Assembly: GCF_044383835.1 (NCBI RefSeq)
Contig: NZ_JBISEP010000006.1
Location: 62,001-126,000 of the forward strand
Length of the DNA: 64,000 nucleotides
Direction of reading: 5' to 3'
Origin: Paraliobacillus sp044383835
GTDB lineage: Bacteria; Bacillota; Bacilli; Bacillales; Amphibacillaceae
This document shows positions 34,800 to 43,522 of the stretch, in pieces. The translations under genes were made by a program, and so were the position numbers. The notes under the pieces are model-generated. The model did not search any database and had not been told where the DNA came from. It saw only the letters and a list, made by a program, of their open reading frames with translations. Every line of letters begins with the position of its first letter. The stretch's first letter is position 1.

Positions 34800-35165
34800 A
34801 TGTTAATTCGATATAAAAAGTCGCTAGAAAAAATTGCTATGGGGCTATTATCTTTTATGCCTGAAGAGAAAGATGTGAAAAAACTGCAACAAACAATTAA
34901 GGCTTATGAAGATAATGAGAATTGGTTTTTACACCTTTGGAAAGAAGAAGATGTTGTAGGTGCTATTGGTGTATTTGTGAATGAGCAGGAAAAGAAGTTA
35001 GTCGTTCAGCACATTTCAGTTAATCCATCCCATAGAAATTCAGGTATAGGTAGAAAAATGGTTCAGGCAATTAGAGAACAATACAGTGATAAGTATTTTA
35101 TATGCGCAAACGATGTCACGAATCATTTTTTCGAAAAATGTAATGACAATGATGACCAACTCTAA
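34800..35165 (+). CDS. ribT: RibT-like GNAT acetyltransferase
   Basis: 121-aa single-domain GNAT protein. The acetyl-CoA loop appears as VVQHISVNPSHRNSGIGRKMVQAI (in parts: SVNPSHR, SGIGRKMV). The N-terminus MLIRYKKSLEKIAMGLLSFMP matches RibT, the uncharacterised last gene of the Bacillus riboflavin operon. Here no rib biosynthesis gene is near it; it stands alone with its own promoter and terminator, between ppiB and scpA as in B. subtilis. The C-terminus is a short acidic tail inside the terminator stem. Confidence 0.82.
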   Translation: MLIRYKKSLEKIAMGLLSFMPEEKDVKKLQQTIKAYEDNENWFLHLWKEEDVVGAIGVFVNEQEKKLVVQHISVNPSHRNSGIGRKMVQAIREQYSDKYFICANDVTNHFFEKCNDNDDQL

Positions 35166-35181
35166 TTGAGTTGGTTTTTTT
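35155..35181 (+). terminator. ribT terminator
   Basis: CCAACTC pairs with GAGTTGG around TAATT, followed by seven T; it overlaps the ribT stop. Confidence 0.88.
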
Positions 35182-35299
35182 ATCTGTTGTTATTGTTGCT
35201 TATTAGTATATAAGGTAAGAAAAACATCTTAAGTTTATGCTAACAATTGTGGTAGAATAAAAGAATAAATAAAAAGAATGGCAGAAGGAGAAGGAAGTT

Positions 35300-36034
35300 A
35301 TGCACGAATCTTATCAAGTGAAATTAGATGCATTCGAAGGGCCGCTAGATCTTTTATTGCATTTGATCAATCGTTATGAAATTGATATTTATGATATTCC
35401 TGTCTCTGAAATTACCGAACAATACATGCAATATATTCATACAATGAAACAATTGGAATTGAATATAGCGAGCGAATATCTTGTGATGGCATCCACATTG
35501 CTTGCTATGAAAAGTGCACTATTATTGCCAAATCAAGAGCTTGATGAAGCGGATGATGTATATGAAGAAGATCCTCGTGAAGAATTGATGCATCGTTTAA
35601 TTGAATATCGTAAATATAAAGAAGCTGCGACGCAATTTAAAGAAAGAGAATTAGAAGCTAGTTATAGTTATACTAGATCGCCACAACCATTGCAGAAAAA
35701 TCAACAGCACGTACCGATTCAAAACAATGGAGAGGTTTCCATTTATGATATGTTATTCGCTATGCAAAAAGTTTTGACTCGAAAGAAGTGGAATCGTCCG
35801 ATGAATGCAACTGTCCAGCGAACAGAAATACCTATCAAACAACGAATGAAAGAAATATTAATACATCTTCAAACACATACTGATGGTGTAACATTTGACA
35901 CCTTGTTTACATACCCAACTCGTTCGCATATTGTTGTTACATTTGTTGCCTTATTAGAGTTGATGAAAAATAAAGAAATACAGTGTACACAACATAAACA
36001 TTTTGATACACTTACGATTTATCCTAACACGTAA
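35300..36034 (+). CDS. scpA: Segregation and condensation protein A
   Basis: Kleisin of the SMC-ScpAB condensin, bridging SMC heads. 244 aa. The N-terminal SMC-neck-binding helices carry the family hallmark FEGPLDLLLHLINRYEIDIYDIPVSEIT (in parts: FEGPLDLLLHLI, DIYDIPVSEIT). The middle is acidic (PNQELDEADDVYEED) and the C-terminal winged helix binds the Smc head. AAGGAGAAGGAAG precedes the ATG. Confidence 0.95.
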   Translation: MHESYQVKLDAFEGPLDLLLHLINRYEIDIYDIPVSEITEQYMQYIHTMKQLELNIASEYLVMASTLLAMKSALLLPNQELDEADDVYEEDPREELMHRLIEYRKYKEAATQFKERELEASYSYTRSPQPLQKNQQHVPIQNNGEVSIYDMLFAMQKVLTRKKWNRPMNATVQRTEIPIKQRMKEILIHLQTHTDGVTFDTLFTYPTRSHIVVTFVALLELMKNKEIQCTQHKHFDTLTIYPNT

Positions 36035-36118
36035 GTATATTTTTTAATTATATATATTAATATAGCCTCAACTTATTTTATGAAATTTAGAAACACGTAT
36101 GACTTGGAGGAACATGTT

Positions 36119-36703
36119 GTGAGCAATAATAACTTTAAAGCTATTTTAGAAGGTTTGCTATTTGCAACTGGTGACGAAGGATTGAGTATACGTCAATTGA
36201 AATCTGTATTAGAGCTAGATAAAGATACAATTATGTGCATCATTGACGAATTAAAATATGATTATGAACACACGGATAGAGGAATCATGTTGGTTGAAGC
36301 GAAAGGAGTCTATCATCTTGCTACTAAACCAGAGCATACGGCTTATTTTCAAAAATTGATGGAATCACCTCATGCATCTAAATTATCTCAAGCAGCATTG
36401 GAAACACTAGCAATAATCGCCTATAATCAGCCGATAACCCGAACGGAAATTGAAGATATTCGGGGAGTAAAAAGTGATCGTCCAATACAAACATTAGTAT
36501 CAAGGGCTTTGATTGAAGAGATAGGCCGGAAAGACGCAATTGGTAGACCAATCATGTTCGGCACGTCTGTTGATTTTTTAACGTATTTTGGATTGCGATC
36601 TATTGAAGAGCTACCTCCTTTACCAGAAGATATAACAGATTCAGATGTAGCGGAAGAAGCAGATTTGTTTTTTAGTAAACTTGATTCTGACATGAATGAA
36701 TAA
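36119..36703 (+). CDS. scpB: Segregation and condensation protein B
   Basis: Winged-helix dimer partner of ScpA, 194 aa. Features: ILEGLLFATGDEGLS, SQAALETLAIIAYNQPITRTEI in parts, and GRKDAIGRPIMFGTS. The start is GTG 36119, eight bases after GGAGG (36106-36110). The in-frame ATG at 36080 has no binding site and would add 13 residues unlike the family. Confidence 0.94.
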   Translation: MSNNNFKAILEGLLFATGDEGLSIRQLKSVLELDKDTIMCIIDELKYDYEHTDRGIMLVEAKGVYHLATKPEHTAYFQKLMESPHASKLSQAALETLAIIAYNQPITRTEIEDIRGVKSDRPIQTLVSRALIEEIGRKDAIGRPIMFGTSVDFLTYFGLRSIEELPPLPEDITDSDVAEEADLFFSKLDSDMNE

Positions 36704-36712
36704 ATCAATTAG

Positions 36713-36748
36713 AAAAAGTTAGTGTCACAATGGCACTAACTTTTTTTG
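36713..36748 (+). terminator. scpAB terminator
   Basis: AAGTTAGTG pairs with CACTAACTT, then seven T. Confidence 0.9.
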
Positions 36749-36778
36749 TCTGCATAGGCTAATTTGAGGTGAGAGTAT

Positions 36779-37636
36779 ATGAATCAACAGAACAAAAATT
36801 ATTTAGCAAAAGTAATTACATGGTCAAAACAAATAGATGAATTATTTCTTGATCGTAGTGAAGAAACTATTCTAAAAGACTGGAATAAGTGGAAAAGTAA
36901 AATTAACGATATTTGGCGGAAAGAATCGCTCTCTGATCATAACGTTTTAAAAATAAAACAAGAAGCAGAATCATATTATGATCAATGGCTTCAAAGATTG
37001 AATGAACAAGAAGTTCCCATTGGAAAACATAAACTACCGAATCTACCCTATGCATATGATGCACTAGAGCCCTACATCGATGAAAAAATAATGAAATTAC
37101 ATCACCAAAAGCATCATCAATCCTATATAGATGGGCTTAATCGTGCAGAAATAGCATTATACAGCCCTACGAACGATTCAGTTAATCAAAAATATTGGTT
37201 GCGAGAACAAGCCTTTAATGGATCAGGTCATTATTTGCATACTATATTTTGGTTTAATATGTCTCCCTATCGTGGAGAAGTTCCCAACAAAAATCAATCC
37301 ATACTAAAGCAAATCAATCGCGATTTTGGTTCCTTCAAGATGTTTATAAAGAAGTTTACTGAAGCTGCATCATCTGTAGAAGGAAGTGGTTGGGTTATTT
37401 TAGCATGGAGTCCTCGCTCTCGTAGGTTAGTCATTCACATATTGGAAAAACATCAACATTTTGCTTTAGCTGATACTATTCCTTTATTAGTTTTAGATCT
37501 TTGGGAGCATGCTTATTATTTGCAATACAAAAATGTAAGAAACGATTATATTAAAGCTTGGTGGAATGTTGTAAATTGGGATAATGTCAATCAACGCTTT
37601 ATTCAAGCTAATAAGGTTATATGGCAGCCTTTTTAA
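36779..37636 (+). CDS. Fe/Mn superoxide dismutase with N-terminal extension (SodF-like)
   Basis: 285 aa, about 85 residues longer than standard Sod. The extra N-terminal part (about 1-80) is helical, charged and Lys/Trp-rich (RSEETILKDWNKWKSKI). The Sod fold then starts at LPNLPYAYDALEPYID. All four metal ligands are visible: His in MKLHHQKHHQSYIDGLN, His in GSGHYLHTIFWFN, and Asp and His in VLDLWEHAYYLQYKN. The Asn before the second ligand His in most Sods (xNH) is Leu here. Resembles SodF (YojM is a different CuZn type). GAGGTGA precedes the ATG. Monocistronic. Confidence 0.87.
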   Translation: MNQQNKNYLAKVITWSKQIDELFLDRSEETILKDWNKWKSKINDIWRKESLSDHNVLKIKQEAESYYDQWLQRLNEQEVPIGKHKLPNLPYAYDALEPYIDEKIMKLHHQKHHQSYIDGLNRAEIALYSPTNDSVNQKYWLREQAFNGSGHYLHTIFWFNMSPYRGEVPNKNQSILKQINRDFGSFKMFIKKFTEAASSVEGSGWVILAWSPRSRRLVIHILEKHQHFALADTIPLLVLDLWEHAYYLQYKNVRNDYIKAWWNVVNWDNVNQRFIQANKVIWQPF

Positions 37637-37778
37637 AAATAATATAAAGAAAAGCTACGTATACTTTTGCAATGGTGTCACACATAACAATTATTCTTCT
37701 ATCAAAATTTAAATTATTAACTGATTTGGATAACGGTTTATGCTCACTCAACAAAGATAGATGTATTATTTGTGCGTT

Positions 37779-37807
37779 ATCATACGCTTGTCCTTTCTGC
37801 ATATACT
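37779..37807 (+). promoter_or_regulatory. Sigma-E promoter of dacB-spmA-spmB
   Basis: ATCATAC (37779-37785) and CATATACT (37800-37807) with a 14-bp spacer fit the mother-cell sigma-E consensus KMATATT/CATACANT. The operon is sigma-E-dependent in B. subtilis. Confidence 0.55.
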
Positions 37808-37837
37808 TTTATAGAAAAGTGTGGAGAGGGTGAACGA

Positions 37838-38725
37838 ATGGTGCGCATATTTATTTTTATATTAGTTACATTTTCAATGATTTTGTTTCCAATTAATTCA
37901 GTTGCGAAACCAGATGTTACAGCTAGAAATGCAATTTTAATTAACCAAGGAACTGGAGAAGTATTATATGACAAAGCCGCACATGAAAAACATCTCATCG
38001 CTAGTATTACAAAAATGATGACAGCAATCATTGCAATTGAGTCAGGTAAATTAGAAAAAATGGTTACAATAACAAAAGAGGCAGTCTACACAGAAGGATC
38101 TTCTATTTATCTTGAAATAGGAGAAAAAATATCATTAGAGGACTTAGTTTATGGCTTAATGCTACGATCTGGTAATGACGCGGCTACAGCCATTGCAGAA
38201 TATGTGGGAGGAAGTGTGGAAGGATTTTCTTATCTAATGAATGAAAAAGCAGAATGGTTGGGGATGGATAACACACATTTTGACAATCCCCATGGACTGG
38301 ACTCTAAAACTCATTATTCAACAGCCTATGATATGGCGCTTTTAACAAAGTATGCAATGAATAATGACACGTTTGCACGTATAACAAGGGCAAAATCATA
38401 CAAATCGAAGCAACGAATGTATACATGGGCTAACAAACATAAGCTATTAACACATTATTATCCATATACGATTGGTGGAAAGACAGGCTATACGAAAGCA
38501 GCTGGTCGAACGTTGATTTCCATTGCTGAAAAAAATGACGTTATATTAATAGCAGTCACACTACAAGATCCCAATGATTGGCAGGATCACGTTCGTTTAT
38601 TTGATTGGGGATTTGATCACTTTACAACTACTACAACGAAACATACAACAACTAAATCTATTGAAAAAAAAGGATTTTGGCCACAAGTTGTAACGACCTT
38701 TACGCAGTTAATAGGTGTGAAATGA
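37838..38725 (+). CDS. dacB: Sporulation D-alanyl-D-alanine carboxypeptidase DacB
   Basis: Mother-cell penicillin-binding protein that limits cross-linking of spore cortex. 295 aa: signal peptide (about 1-22), then the catalytic domain with SITKMMT (Ser-x-x-Lys), RSGNDAA (SGN) and GGKTGYT (KTG). It ends soon after the catalytic domain with a Thr-rich and Lys-rich tail and lacks most of the C-terminal beta-domain of the longer (about 380 aa) B. subtilis DacB. ATG 37838 follows GGAGAGGGTG; a longer in-frame reading from 37772 includes the promoter and is rejected. Confidence 0.9.
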   Translation: MVRIFIFILVTFSMILFPINSVAKPDVTARNAILINQGTGEVLYDKAAHEKHLIASITKMMTAIIAIESGKLEKMVTITKEAVYTEGSSIYLEIGEKISLEDLVYGLMLRSGNDAATAIAEYVGGSVEGFSYLMNEKAEWLGMDNTHFDNPHGLDSKTHYSTAYDMALLTKYAMNNDTFARITRAKSYKSKQRMYTWANKHKLLTHYYPYTIGGKTGYTKAAGRTLISIAEKNDVILIAVTLQDPNDWQDHVRLFDWGFDHFTTTTTKHTTTKSIEKKGFWPQVVTTFTQLIGVK

Positions 38726-38726
38726 A

Positions 38727-39317
38727 ATGGTTAATTACATTTGGGCAGCACTAGCGATTATTGGGATTGTTTATGCAATGTTTAATGGAACAATGGAGGA
38801 AGTTAATCAAGCTTTGTTTTCCAGTGCACAAGAAGCTGTTACCTTAGTTATAGGTTTAGTTAGTATTCTAATATTTTGGCTTGGATTAATGCGTATAGCA
38901 GAAAAAGCTGGCATTTTATCTTTGTTAGCAATGGTCTTTAAGCCTTTTATTACCAGGTTATTTCCGGAAATACCCAAAGATCATCCGGCCATGGGATATA
39001 TTTTATCTAATTTTATTGCAAATCTTTTTGGATTAGGTAATGCTGCAACACCAATGGGAATCAAAGCAATGGAAGAAATGAAGAAGCTTTCTAAATCTAA
39101 TCATGCTAGCAGATCAATGATTACTTTTTTAGTAATTAATACCTCAAGTTTAACACTCATTCCTACAACTGTTATTGCAATCCGGATGCAATATGAATCA
39201 ACTGCTCCAACCGAAATCGTGGGAACAACGATTATTGCAACATTTTTCACAACAATAGTTGCCATAATGGTTGATCGATTATTTCATTATAGAAGGGAGC
39301 GGAAGAATAAAAAATGA
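38727..39317 (+). CDS. spmA: Spore maturation protein A
   Basis: 196-aa membrane protein needed with SpmB for spore core dehydration. Nucleoside-recognition (Gate) domain with helices around residues 3-18, 35-60, 80-95, 130-150 and 160-180. Hallmarks: IFWLGLMRIAEKAG, NLFGLGNAATPMGIKAMEEM and VINTSSLTLIPTTVIAIR. Starts one base after the dacB stop and overlaps spmB by four bases. Confidence 0.93.
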   Translation: MVNYIWAALAIIGIVYAMFNGTMEEVNQALFSSAQEAVTLVIGLVSILIFWLGLMRIAEKAGILSLLAMVFKPFITRLFPEIPKDHPAMGYILSNFIANLFGLGNAATPMGIKAMEEMKKLSKSNHASRSMITFLVINTSSLTLIPTTVIAIRMQYESTAPTEIVGTTIIATFFTTIVAIMVDRLFHYRRERKNKK

Positions 39318-39847
39318 ATGTGATTTCAATGATCAGTATATGGATTATACCTGTTATTATTTTGTTGATCCTAATAACTGCAGTAATGAAAAAGCTCCCT
39401 AGTTATGAATTGTTTGTAGAAGGTGGTAAAGAAGGAATAACAATGGCCGTGTCACTTTTACCGTATTTATTAGGAATGATTGTTTCAATCACAATATTTC
39501 GTAGTTCTGGAGCAATGGATGCTTTAATTAATATGTTCCAGCCAATTCTTCAATGGATTGGTATTCCTAGTGAAATTGTCCCTTTATCATTTACTAGACC
39601 GTTATCAGGAACTGCCGCGTTGGCAATTACTGCCGATTTAATTAAAACCTATGGACCTGACTCTTTTATTGGTAGACTAGCTTCCACCATGCAAGGGAGT
39701 ACAGATACTACGTTTTACATTATCACGGTTTATTTTGGTGCAGTTGGGATTAAGAAAATGGGTGATGCATTAAAAGTTGGACTTATAGCTGATTTTGTTG
39801 GTATAATAACATCGATTATCATTATTTCAATGGTATTTTCAAATTGA
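39314..39847 (+). CDS. spmB: Spore maturation protein B
   Basis: 177-aa membrane partner of SpmA with the same Gate-type fold. Hallmarks: YELFVEGGKEGITMAV, LLPYLLGMIVSI, FTRPLSGTAAL and TMQGSTDTTFYIITVYFG. ATGA overlap with spmA indicates coupling. Last gene of dacB-spmA-spmB. Confidence 0.93.
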   Translation: MNVISMISIWIIPVIILLILITAVMKKLPSYELFVEGGKEGITMAVSLLPYLLGMIVSITIFRSSGAMDALINMFQPILQWIGIPSEIVPLSFTRPLSGTAALAITADLIKTYGPDSFIGRLASTMQGSTDTTFYIITVYFGAVGIKKMGDALKVGLIADFVGIITSIIIISMVFSN

Positions 39848-39849
39848 GG

Positions 39850-39880
39850 CGTTAACACATGTGTTAACGTTATTGTTTTG
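39850..39880 (+). terminator. Perfect palindrome terminator after spmB
   Basis: CGTTAACACATGTGTTAACG (39850-39869) is an uninterrupted 20-nt palindrome followed by TTATTGTTTTG, three bases after the spmB stop. Confidence 0.6.
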
Positions 39881-39937
39881 TATAGAAGTTTCTGTCAAAA
39901 TGGATATGTTAATATAGAAGGGTACAGTGATGATATA

Positions 39938-40675
39938 ATGACGAATAAACAAGAACGCCTGCAAAAGGTGATTGCTCAAAGTGGGGTAACTTCTAGAAGA
40001 AAAGCAGAAAAATTAATTGAAGAAGGAAAAGTAAAAGTAAATGGGAAAGTTGTCAATCAACTAGGCACGAAAGTAATACCAGATGATAAAATCGAAGTGA
40101 ATAATATTCCTCTAGAAAAAGAAAAACGAGTATATTATATGCTTTATAAACCTAGAGGAGTCATTTCAAGTGTAAAGGATGAGAAAGGAAGAAAAGTAGT
40201 ATTAGATTTGTTGCCAAATATTGATCAACGTGTCTATCCGATCGGTCGCCTTGATTATGATACTTCTGGGATTATTTTACTTACTAATGATGGAGAATTT
40301 GCTCAGTTATTGATGCATCCTAGTTATGAAATAGATAAAGTATATGTAGCAAAAGTAAAAGGGATACCAACAAATGATGCATTAAAACAATTAAAAAAAG
40401 GGGTGCAAGCAGATGGCGAACGATTAAAGGCGGTACATGCTCAACTCCTATCAACAGATCGAACAAAAAACACCGCTATTATTGAATTAACACTTCATCA
40501 AGGTAAGAATCGTCAAGTTCGTAGAATGTTTGAAAAAATTGATTTTCCAGTAATGAAATTGAAACGAGAAAGATATAGCTTTCTCACACTTCAAGGATTA
40601 CAACCAGGCGAATTTCGAGAATTAACACCGTATGAAATTAAGCAACTTAGACACGTTGCTACAAAGGGTAAATAA
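39938..40675 (+). CDS. rluB: 23S rRNA pseudouridine synthase B
   Basis: 245-aa RsuA/RluB family enzyme (YpuL). An N-terminal S4 RNA-binding domain shows RLQKVIAQSGVTSRRKAEKLIEEG in parts. The catalytic domain has the Asp in IGRLDYDTSGIILLTNDGE in parts and ELTLHQGKNRQVRRMFE. ATG 39938 (MTNKQERLQKV) is chosen by homology; AGAAGGG lies somewhat far (about 14 bp) upstream. A longer reading from 39878 overlaps the spmB terminator and is rejected. Confidence 0.93.
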   Translation: MTNKQERLQKVIAQSGVTSRRKAEKLIEEGKVKVNGKVVNQLGTKVIPDDKIEVNNIPLEKEKRVYYMLYKPRGVISSVKDEKGRKVVLDLLPNIDQRVYPIGRLDYDTSGIILLTNDGEFAQLLMHPSYEIDKVYVAKVKGIPTNDALKQLKKGVQADGERLKAVHAQLLSTDRTKNTAIIELTLHQGKNRQVRRMFEKIDFPVMKLKRERYSFLTLQGLQPGEFRELTPYEIKQLRHVATKGK

Positions 40676-40794
40676 TTGATAAAAGAATGAAAAGTCATTC
40701 ACTTTGTAATTATGTTAATCAATTATTTATTTTATGAAATAAATATATAGATATATAAATGTAATATGGGGTTAGCTAGGAAGGGGTTATTGGG

Positions 40795-41511
40795 ATGGAT
40801 GAATTAAACAAAATCCTCGTCATTGAGGACGAAGAAAGAATTCGAAGATTGTTGAAAATGTATCTTGAACGTGAAGGTTATGCTATTGATGAAGCAAGTG
40901 ATGGAGATAAAGGTCTCCAATTAGCAATGGATAATGACTATTCATTGATTCTTTTGGATTTAATGCTACCAAAAAAAGATGGCATTGAAGTTTGTAAAGC
41001 ATTGCGAACTAAGAAAACAACACCAATTATTATGCTTACAGCCAAAGGAGAGGAAGCTAATCGAGTAGAAGGTTTCGAAGTAGGGACGGACGATTATATT
41101 GTAAAGCCATTTAGTCCAAGGGAAGTGGTTTTAAGAGTAAAAGCACTATTACGTAGATCTGCTACTACCTCTTTAACGAATGTAAGCACGACAACAAAAG
41201 ATGTATTAGAGTTTGAGCACATTGTAATAGACAATGATGCTCATCGAGTATTAGCGGATGGACAAGAAGTTAATTTAACACCTAAAGAATACGAGTTATT
41301 ACTTTTTTTAGCTAGTTCACCAGATAAAGTATTTGATCGAGAGCAATTATTAAAAGAAGTATGGCAATACGAATTTTTTGGTGATTTGCGAACCGTTGAT
41401 ACACACGTCAAGCGTCTACGTGAAAAGTTAAATAAAGTTTCAGAAGGTGCAGGTAAAATGATTTTGACTGTTTGGGGTGTAGGTTACAAGTTTGAAGTGA
41501 CAGATGAATGA
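40795..41511 (+). CDS. resD: Response regulator ResD
   Basis: OmpR-family regulator of aerobic/anaerobic respiration, 238 aa. Receiver with acidic pocket IEDEERIRR, phosphoacceptor Asp55 in LLDLMLPKKDG, Thr in MLTAKG and Lys in IVKPFSPREV. The winged-helix output domain has LTPKEYELLLFLAS and RTVDTHVKRLREKL. GAAGGGG precedes the ATG. resE overlaps its stop. The resABC cytochrome c biogenesis genes that normally precede resD are not here; the 119-bp leader must therefore hold its own promoter. Confidence 0.93.
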   Translation: MDELNKILVIEDEERIRRLLKMYLEREGYAIDEASDGDKGLQLAMDNDYSLILLDLMLPKKDGIEVCKALRTKKTTPIIMLTAKGEEANRVEGFEVGTDDYIVKPFSPREVVLRVKALLRRSATTSLTNVSTTTKDVLEFEHIVIDNDAHRVLADGQEVNLTPKEYELLLFLASSPDKVFDREQLLKEVWQYEFFGDLRTVDTHVKRLREKLNKVSEGAGKMILTVWGVGYKFEVTDE

Positions 41512-43256
41512 TTTTTCTACGTGGTGTTGTCGTTAAACTATGGTTTACTTTTTTAATTGTCATTTTTGTTGTTTTAGCGATCATTAGCTTTTTATTACTT
41601 GAATTTTTTAATGGCTATCATTTAAACCAAGCAGAAAATCAACTACTCAATCAAACAACCAAAATTGCTGCATTATTGGAAGATACTTCTCATCAAATGG
41701 ATATCGATAAAATTGCAGAAACAATAAAAGATGATAGTAGCCGTATTACCATTGTTTTGAATGATGGTAATACGTGGACTTCTTCTAGTGATGAAGATTT
41801 GCCAATGATCACAGTTGAATGGCTTAAAGAAAATGATAAATTTAACTCGGTTATCACACACGAAAACAGTGTAACTGACCAAGTGACTTTACCATCTAAC
41901 ATGGAAGTTTTAATGGCTGGATCAAGTCTTTATGATGGAAAGGGTGCAGTATTTGCCTATCAATCTTCTGAAGTAGTTGCCAAAACAACGAAACAAACAA
42001 GTGAAATAATCTTATTAGCTGCAGGAATCGCAATTGTATTAATGACTATCTTCGCTTTCTTTTTATCTACACGTATTACGCAACCGTTAATTAAGATGAG
42101 GGAAGGGGCATTAGAGCTAGCTAAAGGTGAATTTAAAACGAGGGTGCCTATCTTAACACATGATGAAATTGGGGAACTTGCCATGGCTTTTAATCGGATG
42201 GGAAGACAACTAAATTACCATATTGAAGCCTTGAGTCAAGAAAAAGAACAATTATATAGTATTCTACGTTCCATGGCTGATGGCGTGTTAACATTTAATC
42301 GAGAAGCTGAAATTATCCTTTCTAATCCACCCGCACAGAAATTCTTACATGATTGGCGATATGAATACGATGTAGATTCAGTAAATTTTTTACCGGAAGA
42401 CATATTACTTTTGTTAAAAAAAGTTATTGCTTCAGAAACCGAACAAGCCCAAGAAGTTACTGTACAAGGACGGAATTGGGTGATGGTTATGACTCCTTTA
42501 TATGCTGAAACTAAGGTTCGTGGAGTTGTGGCCATCATACGTGATATGACAGAAGAGCGTAAAATGGATCAGCTACGTGAGGAATTTATTGCAAATGTTT
42601 CTCATGAATTACGCACACCTATTGCTATGATGCAAGGGTACAGCGAAGCGATAGTAGATGATATTGCTGTATCTACAGACGAAAAAAATGAGCTGGCATC
42701 TATCATTAGAGATGAATCGATGCGAATGGGACGTTTAGTGAATGAGTTGTTAGATTTAGCTCGAATAAAAGCCGGTCATGTACAACTGAACAAAGAAAAA
42801 ATAGATTTAGTGCAGTTTATTGAACGAATTATCAGGAAGTTTCAGGGTCCGGCTAATGATCAAGGCATCGAGTTAGATGGAGCTGTTAAAACAGATGTAG
42901 GAATGATGTATGTTGATCAAGATCGGATAGAACAAGTTTTGACAAATCTAATTGATAATGCAATGCGCCATACGCAAACAAACGGGAAAGTACAGCTACT
43001 TGTTGAAAGTGAGCATGAAAAAATACGCTTTTCTATTATCGATACCGGATCTGGTATTTCGGAAGAAGATTTACCTTTTGTATTTGAGCGATTTTATAAA
43101 GCGGATAAATCAAGAATGAAAACAGAAAAACGCAAAGGCACTGGTCTTGGTTTATCTATTGCAAAAAATATTATTGAAGCACACCATGGTACTATTTCTG
43201 TCCAAAGTAAAATAGAGGAAGGAACGACATTTACCTTCGTGATACCGACGAAATGA
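41508..43256 (+). CDS. resE: Sensor histidine kinase ResE
   Basis: 582-aa membrane kinase partner of ResD. TM1 (about 8-30), an extracytoplasmic sensor (about 31-165), TM2 (about 167-187) and HAMP (STRITQPLIKMREGALELAKGEF) come first. A PAS-like domain (about 250-350) follows. The phosphoacceptor His is in FIANVSHELRTPIAMM (about residue 366), and the HATPase domain has N box NLIDNAMRHT, G1 DTGSGI and G2 GTGLGLSIA. Starts in an ATGA overlap with resD. Its stop is only 7 bp from the cobalamin riboswitch. Confidence 0.93.
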   Translation: MIFLRGVVVKLWFTFLIVIFVVLAIISFLLLEFFNGYHLNQAENQLLNQTTKIAALLEDTSHQMDIDKIAETIKDDSSRITIVLNDGNTWTSSSDEDLPMITVEWLKENDKFNSVITHENSVTDQVTLPSNMEVLMAGSSLYDGKGAVFAYQSSEVVAKTTKQTSEIILLAAGIAIVLMTIFAFFLSTRITQPLIKMREGALELAKGEFKTRVPILTHDEIGELAMAFNRMGRQLNYHIEALSQEKEQLYSILRSMADGVLTFNREAEIILSNPPAQKFLHDWRYEYDVDSVNFLPEDILLLLKKVIASETEQAQEVTVQGRNWVMVMTPLYAETKVRGVVAIIRDMTEERKMDQLREEFIANVSHELRTPIAMMQGYSEAIVDDIAVSTDEKNELASIIRDESMRMGRLVNELLDLARIKAGHVQLNKEKIDLVQFIERIIRKFQGPANDQGIELDGAVKTDVGMMYVDQDRIEQVLTNLIDNAMRHTQTNGKVQLLVESEHEKIRFSIIDTGSGISEEDLPFVFERFYKADKSRMKTEKRKGTGLGLSIAKNIIEAHHGTISVQSKIEEGTTFTFVIPTK

Positions 43257-43263
43257 TGTGCAT

Positions 43264-43421
43264 GGAGTATTTGGTGCATAAGTATAGGGAATCTGGTGTA
43301 AATCCAGAACTGTCCTCGCAACTGTAAATGCAAACGAAATGAACGTAACCACTGTATCAGCAAGGTATGGGAAGGGTTCAAAGTAGACAAATGCACAAGT
43401 CAGTAGACCTACCAATACTCC
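43264..43421 (+). promoter_or_regulatory. Cobalamin (B12) riboswitch aptamer
   Basis: All core elements are readable. P1 pairs GGAGTATT (43264-43271) with AATACTCC (43414-43421). Next come the conserved GGGAATCTGGTG...AATCCAGAACTGTCC, CGCAACTGTAA and GGGAAGG, and the B12 box as AAGTCAGTAGACCTACC. Together these match the adenosylcobalamin-type class. It lies right after resE and controls the DUF4430/ECF-S pair downstream. Confidence 0.93.
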
Positions 43422-43494
43422 GAAAACTATCAAACCTTCGAGGGTTGAGCGTTTGATTAAGATTAATAAATGATCAAATAAATAAACGTTTAAT

Positions 43495-43516
43495 CCTCCA
43501 CTATACTTGTTGGAGG
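43495..43516 (+). promoter_or_regulatory. Shine-Dalgarno sequester hairpin of the B12 riboswitch
   Basis: CCTCCA (43495-43500) pairs exactly with TGGAGG (43511-43516), which contains the ribosome binding site six bases before the ATG at 43523. This points to translational rather than transcriptional control. A second stem, TTTGAT/ATCAAA (43451-43478), could serve as the alternative fold. Confidence 0.7.
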
Positions 43517-43522
43517 TAGAAA

